A stretch of DNA of 17,097 nt. It comes from Campylobacterota bacterium (GTDB lineage: Bacteria; Campylobacterota; Campylobacteria; Campylobacterales; Sulfurovaceae). Location of the stretch: assembly GCA_022600655.1 (NCBI GenBank), contig JAHZJZ010000063.1:1-17097 (forward strand). Direction: 5' to 3'. Shown here one piece after another: positions 7,100 to 14,618 of the stretch. Each line of letters begins with the position of its first letter. Position 1 is the stretch's first letter. The notes beneath the pieces were generated by a model that searched no databases, was not told where the DNA came from, and saw nothing but the letters and a program-made list of their open reading frames with translations. The position numbers were made by a program, and so were the translations under genes.

Positions 7100-7849
7100 A
7101 TGAAATTGAAACCACTACTTTTAATACTATTGTTACCTTTTTTTTCTATGGCAGAGACCATTAAGGTAGCTGTTGCAGCCAATGTATCGTATGCCATAGA
7201 CGACTTAAAAAAAGAGTTCAACAAGCTCTACCCTGATACCAAAGTACAGGTCACGCTAGGAAGCACAGGGAAACTAACCGCACAGATTAAAAATGGAGCT
7301 CCCTATCAGATTTTGATGGGGGCAAATATGATGTATCCTGAGAAACTCTACAGCGAAGATTATGCCGTGACCAGACCATTGGTTTATGCACAGGGGTCAT
7401 TGGCGTATCTTAGCAGTAAAAAACGAGATTTTTCAAAAGGTATTGCGTTGCTTAAGAGTGATAAAATAAAAAAGATAGCCATCGCCAACCCTAAAACAGC
7501 CCCTTATGGTATCGCCACAGCCCAAGCCCTTAAAAATGCAAAAATTTATGATGAAGTTAAATCCAAATTTGTATTTGCTGAGTCCATTTCACAAACGGTA
7601 ACGTATGCAGTAAAAGCGACTGATTTAGGTTTTATCGCTAAGTCATCGCTCTACACTCCTCAAATGGCTCACTTTAAAGAGGGTGAGAACTGGGCAGAGC
7701 TTGACCCTAAACTCTATACGCCTATCAATCAAGGTATTGTTATTTTAAAAGAGGGTGAAACATCTGCTGAAGTTTCAGCTTTTTATGCCTTTATTTTTTC
7801 TAAAAAAGCAGAGAAGATATTTAAAGAGTTTGGGTATATTATTCCATGA
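7100..7849 (+). CDS. modA: Molybdate ABC transporter, periplasmic binding protein ModA
   Basis: I choose the ATG at 7100, preceded by AAGGA, because it gives a clean lipophilic signal peptide (MKLKPLLLILLLPFFSMA, cleavage before Glu19). The longer open frame from 6986 runs through the palindromic spacer. The 249-residue product begins its mature part with ETIKVAVAANVSYAIDDL and continues GSTGKLTAQIKNGAPYQI, the ModA pattern in which the serines of NVS and GST bind the oxyanion. Later ANPKTAPYG and a short SLYTPQ segment are also family-typical. It captures molybdate (or tungstate) in the periplasm for ModBC. The stop overlaps the next ATG (ATGA). Confidence 0.93.
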   Translation: MKLKPLLLILLLPFFSMAETIKVAVAANVSYAIDDLKKEFNKLYPDTKVQVTLGSTGKLTAQIKNGAPYQILMGANMMYPEKLYSEDYAVTRPLVYAQGSLAYLSSKKRDFSKGIALLKSDKIKKIAIANPKTAPYGIATAQALKNAKIYDEVKSKFVFAESISQTVTYAVKATDLGFIAKSSLYTPQMAHFKEGENWAELDPKLYTPINQGIVILKEGETSAEVSAFYAFIFSKKAEKIFKEFGYIIP

Positions 7850-8232
7850 ACCAGCTCACAGCCACCCTTATCCAAATAAAAAATATAGAGAGTCTACATG
7901 CCCTCACTTTTGCTTGTGGAAAACAGAATATTAAAATATTAAGTTTGCAGTTAGACCCAAATTTAAAAGTAGGTAGCAGAGTGAAGTTGAGTGTCAAATC
8001 AACCGATATTGCCATCGCTAAACATTTTGATGGGATGTTGAGTTATGCCAATCAACTAAATGCTAAAGTGATGCAGGTTAAGAATGGGAAGATACTTAGT
8101 AGCATTGGGTTTGATGTTGAGGGGTTTAGGTTAGAGAGTGTGATTACGCTGAATGCTTCTTTGGAGATGAATTTGCAAGAGGGAGATGATGTGACGGTTT
8201 TGGTTAAGGGGAGTGAGGTTTCGATATGCTAG
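7846..8232 (+). CDS. Di-Mop (TOBE-domain) molybdate-binding protein
   Basis: The 128 residues fall into two similar halves of about 60 residues. Each resembles a Mop/TOBE beta-barrel module, with a family-like segment near the end of each half (VKSTDIAIAK and VKGSEVSI). There is no helix-turn-helix, so it is not a complete ModE regulator. Proteins of this kind bind molybdate oligomers in the cytoplasm and act as a Mo store, and they are known between modA and modB in Campylobacter. It overlaps modA by 4 bases and modB by 7 bases, so the four mod genes are translationally coupled. Mo binding is inferred from the family; function as store versus sensor is open. Confidence 0.75.
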   Translation: MNQLTATLIQIKNIESLHALTFACGKQNIKILSLQLDPNLKVGSRVKLSVKSTDIAIAKHFDGMLSYANQLNAKVMQVKNGKILSSIGFDVEGFRLESVITLNASLEMNLQEGDDVTVLVKGSEVSIC

Positions 8233-8924
8233 AAACCCTAAAAACCATAGAACTAACGCCATTCATACTCTCATTTAAATTGGCAGGAATAACCACGCTT
8301 ATACTCTTTGTCATAAGCCTACCCCTAGCATGGTATTTGTCTCAAACCAAGTCAAAAGCCAAGCCATTTTTAGAAGCTGTGACAGCTTTGCCTATCGTTT
8401 TGCCTCCATCTGTTTTAGGATTTTATATCTTGGTGGTGCTTTCTCAGAACTCTCCTCTTGGGCAGTTTTTTGATGAGACCTTTGATATAAAACTGGTCTT
8501 TAATTTTACAGGTTTGGTGGTGGCGAGTTGTTTTTACTCTTTGCCGTTTATGGTGCAACCTCTGCAGGGTGGGTTTGAGTCACTCAATAAAAATATGTTG
8601 GAAGCCTCCTATATCTCTGGAAAGAGTAAGATGACCACCATGTTACGCGTGGCGTTACCCAATATTAAACCTGCTTTGATGACGGCGATTATTATTACTT
8701 TTGCTCATACAGTGGGTGAGTTTGGGGTAGTTTTGATGGTTGGAGGGAGTATTCCTGATGAGACCAAAGTCGCTTCGGTGGCAATATATGAGATGGTCGA
8801 GATTATGGACTATAGAACGGCTCATATCTACTCGGCGATTATGGTGGCGATTAGCTTTTTGGTGTTGCTTGGGGTTTACATATTTAACCATAAACAGAGT
8901 AAAAAGATTGGTGGGTTTCATTGA
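8226..8924 (+). CDS. modB: Molybdate ABC transporter permease ModB
   Basis: The 232-residue inner-membrane protein has about five or six hydrophobic helices. It carries the binding-protein-dependent permease EAA loop near residues 127-150 (EASYISGKSKMTTMLRVALP), which contacts the ATPase. The FAHTVGEFGVVLMVGG segment that follows is very typical of ModB, and PIVLPPSVLGFYIL near residue 58 is another family hallmark. The start ATG lies inside the end of the di-Mop gene, and the stop TGA overlaps the ATG of modC by one base. Confidence 0.93.
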   Translation: MLETLKTIELTPFILSFKLAGITTLILFVISLPLAWYLSQTKSKAKPFLEAVTALPIVLPPSVLGFYILVVLSQNSPLGQFFDETFDIKLVFNFTGLVVASCFYSLPFMVQPLQGGFESLNKNMLEASYISGKSKMTTMLRVALPNIKPALMTAIIITFAHTVGEFGVVLMVGGSIPDETKVASVAIYEMVEIMDYRTAHIYSAIMVAISFLVLLGVYIFNHKQSKKIGGFH

Positions 8925-9775
8925 TGATAACGATAGATATAAACAAAAAACTATACGGTGCAAATGGTGAGATGGATTTGGATGTTTACCTTGAGATAGA
9001 AGAGGGTGATTTTATCGCTCTAGCAGGTCAGAGTGGTAGTGGGAAGACCACTCTACTGCGAATATTGGCAGGTTTTGAAGAGGCAGAGGGAACTTTGCAG
9101 ATTGGTGATGAACTCTGGTTGCAAGGCTCTAAAGCGTTGGCACCTCAAAAACGGCGTATTGGATTTGTATTTCAAGACTATGCACTTTTTCCCAATATGA
9201 CAGTTGAAGAGAATCTGCTTTTTGTCAAGCAAGATAGAGCATTGGCTGAACATCTCCTAGAGATTACAGAGCTTAGTGAGCTAAAAAAACGACTGCCCAA
9301 TACGCTTAGTGGTGGGCAGAAACAGCGTGTCTCGTTGTGTCGAGCGATGATGAATCGTCCAAAACTGCTTTTGATGGATGAACCTCTCTCTGCGCTTGAC
9401 CCTACGATGCGTACCAAGCTTCAAAGTGAGATATTGCTACTGCATAAGGAGTTTGGAACGACGACCATTATGGTGAGTCATGACCCCAGTGAGATTTATC
9501 GTTTGGCATCTCGTGTGGTGGTTTTGGAGTTGGGAAAGATGGTGAATGATGGAACGCCTAAAGAGGTGCTTTTAAAGACCAATGGTTCTCAGAAGTTTTC
9601 GTTTGAGGGGGAACTACTTGAGATTGTTAAAGTTGATGTGATTTATGTAGCGATTATTGCCATTGGTCAGCAGTTGGTTGAGGTGGTGATTTCGGAACAT
9701 GAAGCAGAGAATCTAAAAATTGGTGAGAGCATTCGGGTGAGTACTAAGGCTTTTGCTCCTACTATTTCTCAATAG
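8924..9775 (+). CDS. modC: Molybdate ABC transporter ATPase ModC
   Basis: I use the ATG at 8924, overlapping the modB stop as TGATG; a TTG one codon earlier is less likely. The 283-residue protein has all ABC motifs: Walker A GQSGSGKTT (35-43), Q-loop Gln84, signature LSGGQKQR (128-135), Walker B LLLMDEP (148-154) and the switch His186. Residues from about 215 to the end form a single TOBE-like module, shorter than the double one in E. coli ModC, as expected when a separate di-Mop protein is encoded. It powers molybdate import through ModB. Right after the stop is a structured repeat-like element. Confidence 0.93.
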   Translation: MITIDINKKLYGANGEMDLDVYLEIEEGDFIALAGQSGSGKTTLLRILAGFEEAEGTLQIGDELWLQGSKALAPQKRRIGFVFQDYALFPNMTVEENLLFVKQDRALAEHLLEITELSELKKRLPNTLSGGQKQRVSLCRAMMNRPKLLLMDEPLSALDPTMRTKLQSEILLLHKEFGTTTIMVSHDPSEIYRLASRVVVLELGKMVNDGTPKEVLLKTNGSQKFSFEGELLEIVKVDVIYVAIIAIGQQLVEVVISEHEAENLKIGESIRVSTKAFAPTISQ

Positions 9776-9834
9776 TTTTGGAGTCGGAGGCTTTAGCCCC
9801 GAAAAAGACGAAACTAAAGTTTTTGTTTCCAAAA
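9776..9834. repeat. 59-base two-hairpin element with terminal inverted repeats
   Basis: TTTTGGA (9776-9782) and TCCAAAA (9828-9834) are perfect inverted ends. Between them lie one hairpin with stem TCGG-A-GGC / GCC-CCGA and loop TTTA (9784-9802), with a single bulged A, and a second weaker one, GAAAC / GTTTC (9810-9814 and 9825-9829). Together they could fold as a three-way junction. It starts immediately after the modC stop codon. It may serve as an mRNA 3' end or be a REP/MITE-like repeat; no classic T-tail follows. Confidence 0.55.
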
Positions 9835-9841
9835 AAACCAA

Positions 9842-9857
9842 TGGAACAGTTCTTGTA
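9842..9857 (+). promoter_or_regulatory. Second sigma54-like promoter, upstream of the small-protein/redox operon
   Basis: TGGAACAGTTCTTGTA agrees with the promoter at 465-480 in 14 of 16 positions and keeps the exact 10-base spacing between GG and the -12 dinucleotide. The -12 pair is GT instead of GC, which should weaken it. Transcription would start near 9868, about 25 bases before the ATG at 9893. Placement between modC and a gene with a strong ribosome binding site supports the call. No TGT-N10-ACA NifA site was found by eye in the 240 bases upstream. Confidence 0.65.
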
Positions 9858-9892
9858 TATATAAAATAAAAATATACACAAGGAGTATTCTT

Positions 9893-9985
9893 ATGGAAAC
9901 AGCACTACTACTAAGTGTCATTGTTAGTACTATTTATGTTACCTCTATTATCTCGTATGTCAACTATCTTTATGGAGATAAATAA
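9893..9985 (+). CDS. 30-residue single-span membrane protein, unrecognised
   Basis: A very good ribosome binding site (AAGGAG, 8 bases before the ATG) opens a frame of 30 codons ending in TAA at 9983. The product begins METALLLSVIVSTIYVTSII and ends SYVNYLYGDK. Residues about 4-21 are a hydrophobic helix long enough to cross the inner membrane, and the acidic/aromatic ends (Met-Glu and Tyr-Gly-Asp-Lys) suit a tiny bitopic protein. It is the first frame after the sigma54-like promoter and ends 4 bases before the aldo/keto reductase start, so both would be co-translated. I do not recognise the family. Comparable small proteins elsewhere, such as CydX or KdpF, are subunits of membrane complexes; a similar role here is only a guess. 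A leader function for the next gene is the alternative. Confidence 0.6.
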   Translation: METALLLSVIVSTIYVTSIISYVNYLYGDK

Positions 9986-9989
9986 TCCT

Positions 9990-11096
9990 ATGAGTGTTGC
10001 AACTACGGAGGGAACTTACACTTTTGCAAAACAGTTTTCTAGTTACAAAGATTTTTACATTCAACACAACGATTTGATTTTCTCAAAGCTTGGTATTGGA
10101 ACCTTTAACAAAGAGCCGTACAAAGAAGAGAACTATGTTTTTGAGTATATGGCTGGGGTTAAAGAGGCTGTTTTGAATGGCATAAATCTCATTGATACAG
10201 CGAGTAACTACCGTTACGGTCAGAGTGAAACCGAGATAGGCATCGCTTTAAAAGAGTTGCTTGAAGAGGGAAAAGTCAAGCGTGAGGAGTTGATACTCTG
10301 CTCTAAAGGTGGGTTTATTCCTCTCTCGTACCCTTTTCCTGAAAATCCTTATATTTGGATAGAAGAGAACATTATCGAGGCAGGTTTAGCAACGCGAGAA
10401 GATATTGAGCTTGACCAGCACTGCATGAGACCTGATTTTTTAGAGTGGTCGTGCAAAGAGAGTCTAAAGCGTGTGGGGGTAGAGAGTTTTGACATCTACT
10501 ACCTGCACAATCCAGAGATGCAACTTCTAAAGCTTGGAGAAGAGGCTTTTTATAAAGAGATAGAGAATATTTTTGAACGCTTTGAACAATTGGCAGATGA
10601 GGGACTCTTTAGCTCTTATGGTGTGGCTGTTTGGAATGGCTTTATATCGAAAGATATGGAGAATATTAGTTTAGAAAAACTGGTTCAAATTGCTCAGAAA
10701 GTTGGGGGTAAAAATCACCGACTCAAGTACATTCAAACCCCTTTTAATATGGCAAAAACAGACATCTTTACGATGCCAACGCAGAGTGTTAATGGTGAAG
10801 CCTGTACACTACTTCAATCAGCTCATCGCTTAGGTATTGGAGTACTTAGTTCCTCTTCACTGCTACAGATGAATCTTTTTCATAAATCGTTTTCGGCTGA
10901 GATAGGGGCTGTGCTGGATGACTCTATGAAGTTGCAGAGTGATATTCAACTGGCCCTACAGTTTGTTCGCTCAACCCCTGGGATTATCAGTTCTCTTTTT
11001 GGTTCTAAAGTTCCTGTACATATTCGTCATAACTGTGAGATTTCAGCAATTAAATCAGCTCCTGCATCCAAATACAATCTACTCTATAGGCTGTAA
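9990..11096 (+). CDS. Aldo/keto reductase family oxidoreductase
   Basis: From the ATG at 9990 the protein has 368 residues. In-frame alternatives are 9972 and 9915, but the latter overlaps nearly the whole small membrane gene; GGAG lies 12 bases before 9990. The (beta/alpha)8 AKR tetrad is visible: Asp69 and Tyr74 in LIDTASNYRYGQSE, Lys106 in ILCSKGG and His173 in YYLHNPE. The later segments GVAVWNG, YIQTPFNMAK and GIGVLSSSSLLQ fit the C-terminal half of the barrel. Such enzymes use NADPH to reduce carbonyls or work on sugars. A long insertion around residues 112-150 is unlike minimal members. Its neighbours, a membrane peptide upstream and a dicarboxylate-type flavoprotein 3 bases downstream, suggest a nif-induced redox pathway. 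The substrate is unknown. Confidence 0.85.
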   Translation: MSVATTEGTYTFAKQFSSYKDFYIQHNDLIFSKLGIGTFNKEPYKEENYVFEYMAGVKEAVLNGINLIDTASNYRYGQSETEIGIALKELLEEGKVKREELILCSKGGFIPLSYPFPENPYIWIEENIIEAGLATREDIELDQHCMRPDFLEWSCKESLKRVGVESFDIYYLHNPEMQLLKLGEEAFYKEIENIFERFEQLADEGLFSSYGVAVWNGFISKDMENISLEKLVQIAQKVGGKNHRLKYIQTPFNMAKTDIFTMPTQSVNGEACTLLQSAHRLGIGVLSSSSLLQMNLFHKSFSAEIGAVLDDSMKLQSDIQLALQFVRSTPGIISSLFGSKVPVHIRHNCEISAIKSAPASKYNLLYRL

Positions 11097-11099
11097 ATC

Positions 11100-12746
11100 A
11101 TGATATATGATGTGATAGTGGTTGGTGGAGGTATTGCTGGTTTAATGGCAGCGATAGAGGCACGAAGTCGCAATAACAAAGTTGCCATTATGACCAAAGG
11201 GAATCTTTTTAAATCCAACAGCTCCATGGCAAGTGGAGGGATTAATGCTGTTTTAGACAAACACAACAACAGCGAGATAGCCAAACATATTAACGATACG
11301 CTCAAAGGAAGTTACGGTTTAGGTGAGAAGGAGGCGATAAGCTATATGTGTAAAAGAGCTCCTCATATCATCAAAAAACTCTCCGATTATGGGGTGCTGT
11401 TTGACAAAGATGAAGAGGGGAACATTGCTCAGAGAAGTTTTGGTGGAGGGAGTTCTAAACGAACTTGCTATGTGGGTGACAAGACGGGTTCAGCCATTGT
11501 TCAAGCCTTGATTAAAAAAGCCAAAAGTGTGGGGGTGACATTTTTGGTAAACAATTTTGTTCTGAATCTAACCACGCTAAAGGGGCGTATCTCAGGTCTT
11601 GTGACACTACGACGCTTTGACTCCTCGGTGGTGGTCTATCCTGCTAAAGCTGTGGTCTTGGCTGGTGGTGGTTATGCAGGAATCTTTAGAGGTTTCTCAA
11701 CCAATGCACCTGACTATAGTGGAGATATGTATGCCATTGCTCTTCGAGCTGGATTGGCGTTGCAAGATATGGAGTTTGTTCAGTTTCACCCTACAGGATT
11801 TGTCAAAACCAGCTATCTGGTCAGTGAAGCTGCACGAGGTGAAGGGGGCTATTTGGTCAATAGTGACGGTGAGCGATTTGTCGATGAACTGGAGACGCGT
11901 GATGTGGTTTCACGAGCCATTGCCAAACAGATATCAGAGGGGCAAGAGGTCTTTATCGATTTGCGTCATTTGACCAAAGAGCATATTGAGAGTAAATTGC
12001 CTTCTCTTTACAAAAGTGCTTATCTTCAAGCTGGGATTGATATTTGCAAGGAGCTGTTACCTATTAAACCTGTGGCACATTATAGTATGGGAGGAATTGC
12101 TACCAAAAAGATGGTGCAAACCAAGATTAAAGGAGTGTTTGTCTGTGGTGAGTGTGCCAACAGTGGGGTACATGGAGCCAACAGATTGGGAGGAAACTCA
12201 CTACTAGAAGGAGCTGTGTTTGGTGAATTGGCTGGTGAAGAGGCACGAAAATTTACACGGAAAAAGCAGTTTTTACCTATTGATTACAACCGAATTACCA
12301 AAGATATTCAACTGGTCGATAAGATTTTTGATAGCGAAACCACCAAAAACTTTAATGCCATGCGTGTGAGTATGGGAAAGATGATGTTTGAGAAAGTGGG
12401 CATAGATAGAACAGAGCAGAGTCTCACAGAAGCCTTCTCCTATTTGACCTATTTACGTAGTGAGGTATACTCCTTGCACTGTGTTAATAAGGAGCGAACC
12501 AATAATGTAGAGTTGGTTGCTATCTTGGAACTTCGAAATGCACTGGAGGTGGCAGAGGCTGTGGTATTGGCTGCACAAAAGCGAAAAGAGAGCCGTGGGT
12601 CTCACCATAGAGATGACTACAAACTCACCGACAAAGAGATGGCAAAACCGATAAGCGTAACCGAGTTTAGACCCAATTTCTTTAGAGTTAATTTTAAAGA
12701 TAATGGTCTTTTAAACGGTGTACGAGAGTATATTTTACAAAGGTAA
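11100..12746 (+). CDS. Fumarate reductase / L-aspartate oxidase family flavoprotein
   Basis: The 548-residue protein begins with the FAD-binding VVGGGIAG (7-14). Active-site motifs of the SdhA/FrdA/NadB superfamily follow in order: RTCYVGDKTG (121-130), QFHPTG with His230, SEAARGEGG with Arg246, RDVVSRAI with Arg272 (the usual proton-shuttling arginine), AHYSMGG with His327, and GANRLGGNSLLEG with Arg362. The C-terminal helical domain contains SRGSHHRDDY. Where membrane SdhA/FrdA have the histidine that binds FAD covalently, this protein has SSMASGG, so FAD is probably non-covalent, as in NadB and soluble fumarate reductases. No iron-sulfur subunit or membrane anchor gene adjoins it. It could oxidise aspartate or reduce fumarate; nadA and nadC are not nearby, so I withhold the name nadB. 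Confidence 0.85.
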   Translation: MIYDVIVVGGGIAGLMAAIEARSRNNKVAIMTKGNLFKSNSSMASGGINAVLDKHNNSEIAKHINDTLKGSYGLGEKEAISYMCKRAPHIIKKLSDYGVLFDKDEEGNIAQRSFGGGSSKRTCYVGDKTGSAIVQALIKKAKSVGVTFLVNNFVLNLTTLKGRISGLVTLRRFDSSVVVYPAKAVVLAGGGYAGIFRGFSTNAPDYSGDMYAIALRAGLALQDMEFVQFHPTGFVKTSYLVSEAARGEGGYLVNSDGERFVDELETRDVVSRAIAKQISEGQEVFIDLRHLTKEHIESKLPSLYKSAYLQAGIDICKELLPIKPVAHYSMGGIATKKMVQTKIKGVFVCGECANSGVHGANRLGGNSLLEGAVFGELAGEEARKFTRKKQFLPIDYNRITKDIQLVDKIFDSETTKNFNAMRVSMGKMMFEKVGIDRTEQSLTEAFSYLTYLRSEVYSLHCVNKERTNNVELVAILELRNALEVAEAVVLAAQKRKESRGSHHRDDYKLTDKEMAKPISVTEFRPNFFRVNFKDNGLLNGVREYILQR

Positions 12747-12802
12747 AAGGTACTCCTTGTGGTACTTCTATCTGTAATAATTAAATAAAAAAAGGATGAA
12801 TT

Positions 12803-13012
12803 GTGGCAAAAGTAATGTTAAGAGAGAGCGATGGAGTAGTCTACTTCTATGTGGCAAAGAAAGATATGGAAGAGATTATTGAAACCATTGAATTTGATAG
12901 CCAAGAGAAGTGGGGTGGAGAGGTTGAACTGGGTAATGGTGAAGTGTGGTGGATAAAGCCAGAAGCAAAGAATTTACCCAAAGAGATTAGCTGTAAAAGA
13001 ATATCTGATTAA
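12803..13012 (+). CDS. nifT: NifT/FixU family protein
   Basis: A GTG start with AAAGGA 7 bases upstream gives 69 residues, the usual NifT size. The sequence follows the NifT pattern closely: AKVMLRESDG, VYFYVAKKDMEE, then WGGEVELGNGEVWWI and a closing LPKEISCKRI. In other diazotrophs nifT lies beside nifDK or nifZ; its role is unclear and it is dispensable where tested. Here it stands alone between the flavoprotein (56 bases upstream) and the nifA promoter. No convincing promoter is seen in front of it, so read-through from the redox operon is likely. Confidence 0.85.
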   Translation: MAKVMLRESDGVVYFYVAKKDMEEIIETIEFDSQEKWGGEVELGNGEVWWIKPEAKNLPKEISCKRISD

Positions 13013-13040
13013 AATATAGACAATATCTATGATTAAATTA

Positions 13041-13059
13041 TATACATATATTGTATAAT
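13041..13059 (+). promoter_or_regulatory. nifA promoter: sigma70 -10 box overlapping a palindrome
   Basis: TATAAT at 13054-13059, preceded by TTG, looks like a -10 element of an AT-rich promoter lacking a clear -35 box, 32 bases before the nifA ATG. The inverted repeat TATACA-N5-TGTATA (13041-13057) overlaps it and could be an operator. In such AT-rich DNA a 6-base palindrome can also arise by chance. Confidence 0.5.
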
Positions 13060-13091
13060 GAAGCATAATAATAAACATAAAAGAGTTAAAT

Positions 13092-14618
13092 ATGAATCAG
13101 TATAATTGTGCAGACTGTATTACTATGCAAGAGATAGATGTTCTATATGAGACAGCTCTGTTGATTTCAAACCATCAGGAGTTAGAAGAGTCGTTAGAAA
13201 AATCGTTAATGGTCTTAAAAAAAACACTGCATTTAGACAACTGTGCTATTTTTACTTTGGAGGATGACCTGTTAACCATCTTTGCCTCGATTAATTATAA
13301 CAAACAACAGAAGTTCATCACCGAGTACAAATTGGGTGAGGGGGCGACTGGTCTTGCTGCCCAATCTAAAGAGCCTATAGTGGTTGAAAATGTCCATAAT
13401 GATATGTTGTTTTTAAACAAATCAGGACATAGAAGTCGAGAGACCATCTCCTATATAGCTGTGCCGATGATAATCGAAAATGAGGTTGTAGGTGTGGTGG
13501 GTGCAAACTTGACCAAGTTTACCGAGATGGATTTTGAAGAGACCATTAGAATTTTGACCATTGTGAGTACACTTTATGCACAGGCAATCTCTTCACACAC
13601 GATGATGAAAAGAGAGCATGAACGACTTAAAGAGTTAAAACAATATTATAAAATGGAGTGGGACGCAAAGGTGCATAATTTTGGTGACATTATAGGGGAT
13701 AGCCCCAAAATGAAACAGGTCTTTCAAATCATAGAGAGAATTGCTCACTCCAATGTGACCATTTTGGTACGGGGTGAGACAGGTACAGGTAAGGAGCTGG
13801 TAGCTGCTGCCATACACAAGCGAAGCAAACGAGCTGATGAGCCGTTTATTAAACTTAACTGTGCAGCGATATCGGATACTTTGATAGAGTCTGAACTTTT
13901 TGGACATGAGAAGGGAGCCTTTACCGATGCCAAAGAGATGAGAAAAGGGCGTTTTGAATTGGCTGATGGAGGAACCCTCTTTTTAGATGAGATTGGAGAC
14001 ATATCATCCTCGGCACAGGTAAAACTTTTACGTGTGTTACAAGAGCGAGAGTTTGAACGAGTAGGTGGAGCTAAAACGGTTAAAGTAAATGTCCGTTTGG
14101 TGGCTGCCACCAACCGTGACCTTGAACAGATGGTTAAAGATGGGGAGTTTAGAGAAGATTTATACTACAGACTTAATGTGATTCCCATCGACCTGCCACC
14201 ACTTAGAGAACGGGGAGATGACATTAAGGAGTTGGTTAACTTTTTCTTAGAACGCTCCATAAAAAATCATAAAAAACGGGTACTCATTACCGATGAGGCG
14301 ATGGATAAATTGATGTGCTACCCATGGCCTGGAAATGTGCGTGAACTTGAAAATACCATTGAGAGAATTGTCTTGATGGGGGATGAAGAGGGAATCAGTG
14401 CGAATGATATGCAACTGCTTCTACCAGCGCTTAAAAGTGATAAACTTTTGGATGTTTGTCGCTCTATTCCTTTAGAGAACAGAACCTTAGAAGAGTTGGA
14501 AAAAGAGGCAATCATGAATGCCATAGAGCGTTGTGATGGTAGTAGCAATGAGGCAGCAAAAATGTTGGGCATTACGGTACGACAAATACGATATAAATTG
14601 GAAAAATATGGAATCTGA
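13092..14618 (+). CDS. nifA: NifA-type sigma54-dependent transcriptional activator
   Basis: The 508-residue protein has an N-terminal GAF domain (about 15-170), a AAA+ domain (about 198-430) and a Fis-type helix-turn-helix (about 470-505, SSNEAAKMLGITVRQIRYKL). In the AAA+ domain Walker A is GETGTGKE (228-235), Walker B LFLDE (296-300), and arginine fingers lie in FREDLYYRL. The sigma54-contacting loop reads GAFTDA (275-280), whereas the canonical motif is GAFTGA. The linker of oxygen-sensitive rhizobial NifA, C-x11-C-x19-C-x4-C, is not present; instead a CADC pair occurs at residues 6-9. No nifL is seen nearby. It should activate the sigma54 promoters at 465 and 9842. Other GAF-containing activators look similar, but the nif context favours NifA. 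Its 3' end overlaps the next gene by 11 bases. Confidence 0.88.
   Translation: MNQYNCADCITMQEIDVLYETALLISNHQELEESLEKSLMVLKKTLHLDNCAIFTLEDDLLTIFASINYNKQQKFITEYKLGEGATGLAAQSKEPIVVENVHNDMLFLNKSGHRSRETISYIAVPMIIENEVVGVVGANLTKFTEMDFEETIRILTIVSTLYAQAISSHTMMKREHERLKELKQYYKMEWDAKVHNFGDIIGDSPKMKQVFQIIERIAHSNVTILVRGETGTGKELVAAAIHKRSKRADEPFIKLNCAAISDTLIESELFGHEKGAFTDAKEMRKGRFELADGGTLFLDEIGDISSSAQVKLLRVLQEREFERVGGAKTVKVNVRLVAATNRDLEQMVKDGEFREDLYYRLNVIPIDLPPLRERGDDIKELVNFFLERSIKNHKKRVLITDEAMDKLMCYPWPGNVRELENTIERIVLMGDEEGISANDMQLLLPALKSDKLLDVCRSIPLENRTLEELEKEAIMNAIERCDGSSNEAAKMLGITVRQIRYKLEKYGI

Noticed and set aside
9915..9989. N-terminal extension of the aldo/keto reductase
   Set aside because: It is the out-of-frame reading of the 30-residue membrane gene, which has the far better ribosome binding site, and it adds nothing typical of the AKR barrel.
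12760..12776. TGGTAC...CTGTA before nifT as a third sigma54 promoter
   Set aside because: The spacing between the GG and the -12 dinucleotide is 11 rather than the strictly required 10 bases, and the -12 element is poor.
13635..14113. Minus-strand frames inside nifA
   Set aside because: They are antisense shadows of the strongly conserved AAA+ domain, with no ribosome binding site or family resemblance.
14533..14607. Upstream start for the Tpx-like protein
   Set aside because: This segment encodes the helix-turn-helix of NifA in another phase, and the extra residues do not look like a protein domain.
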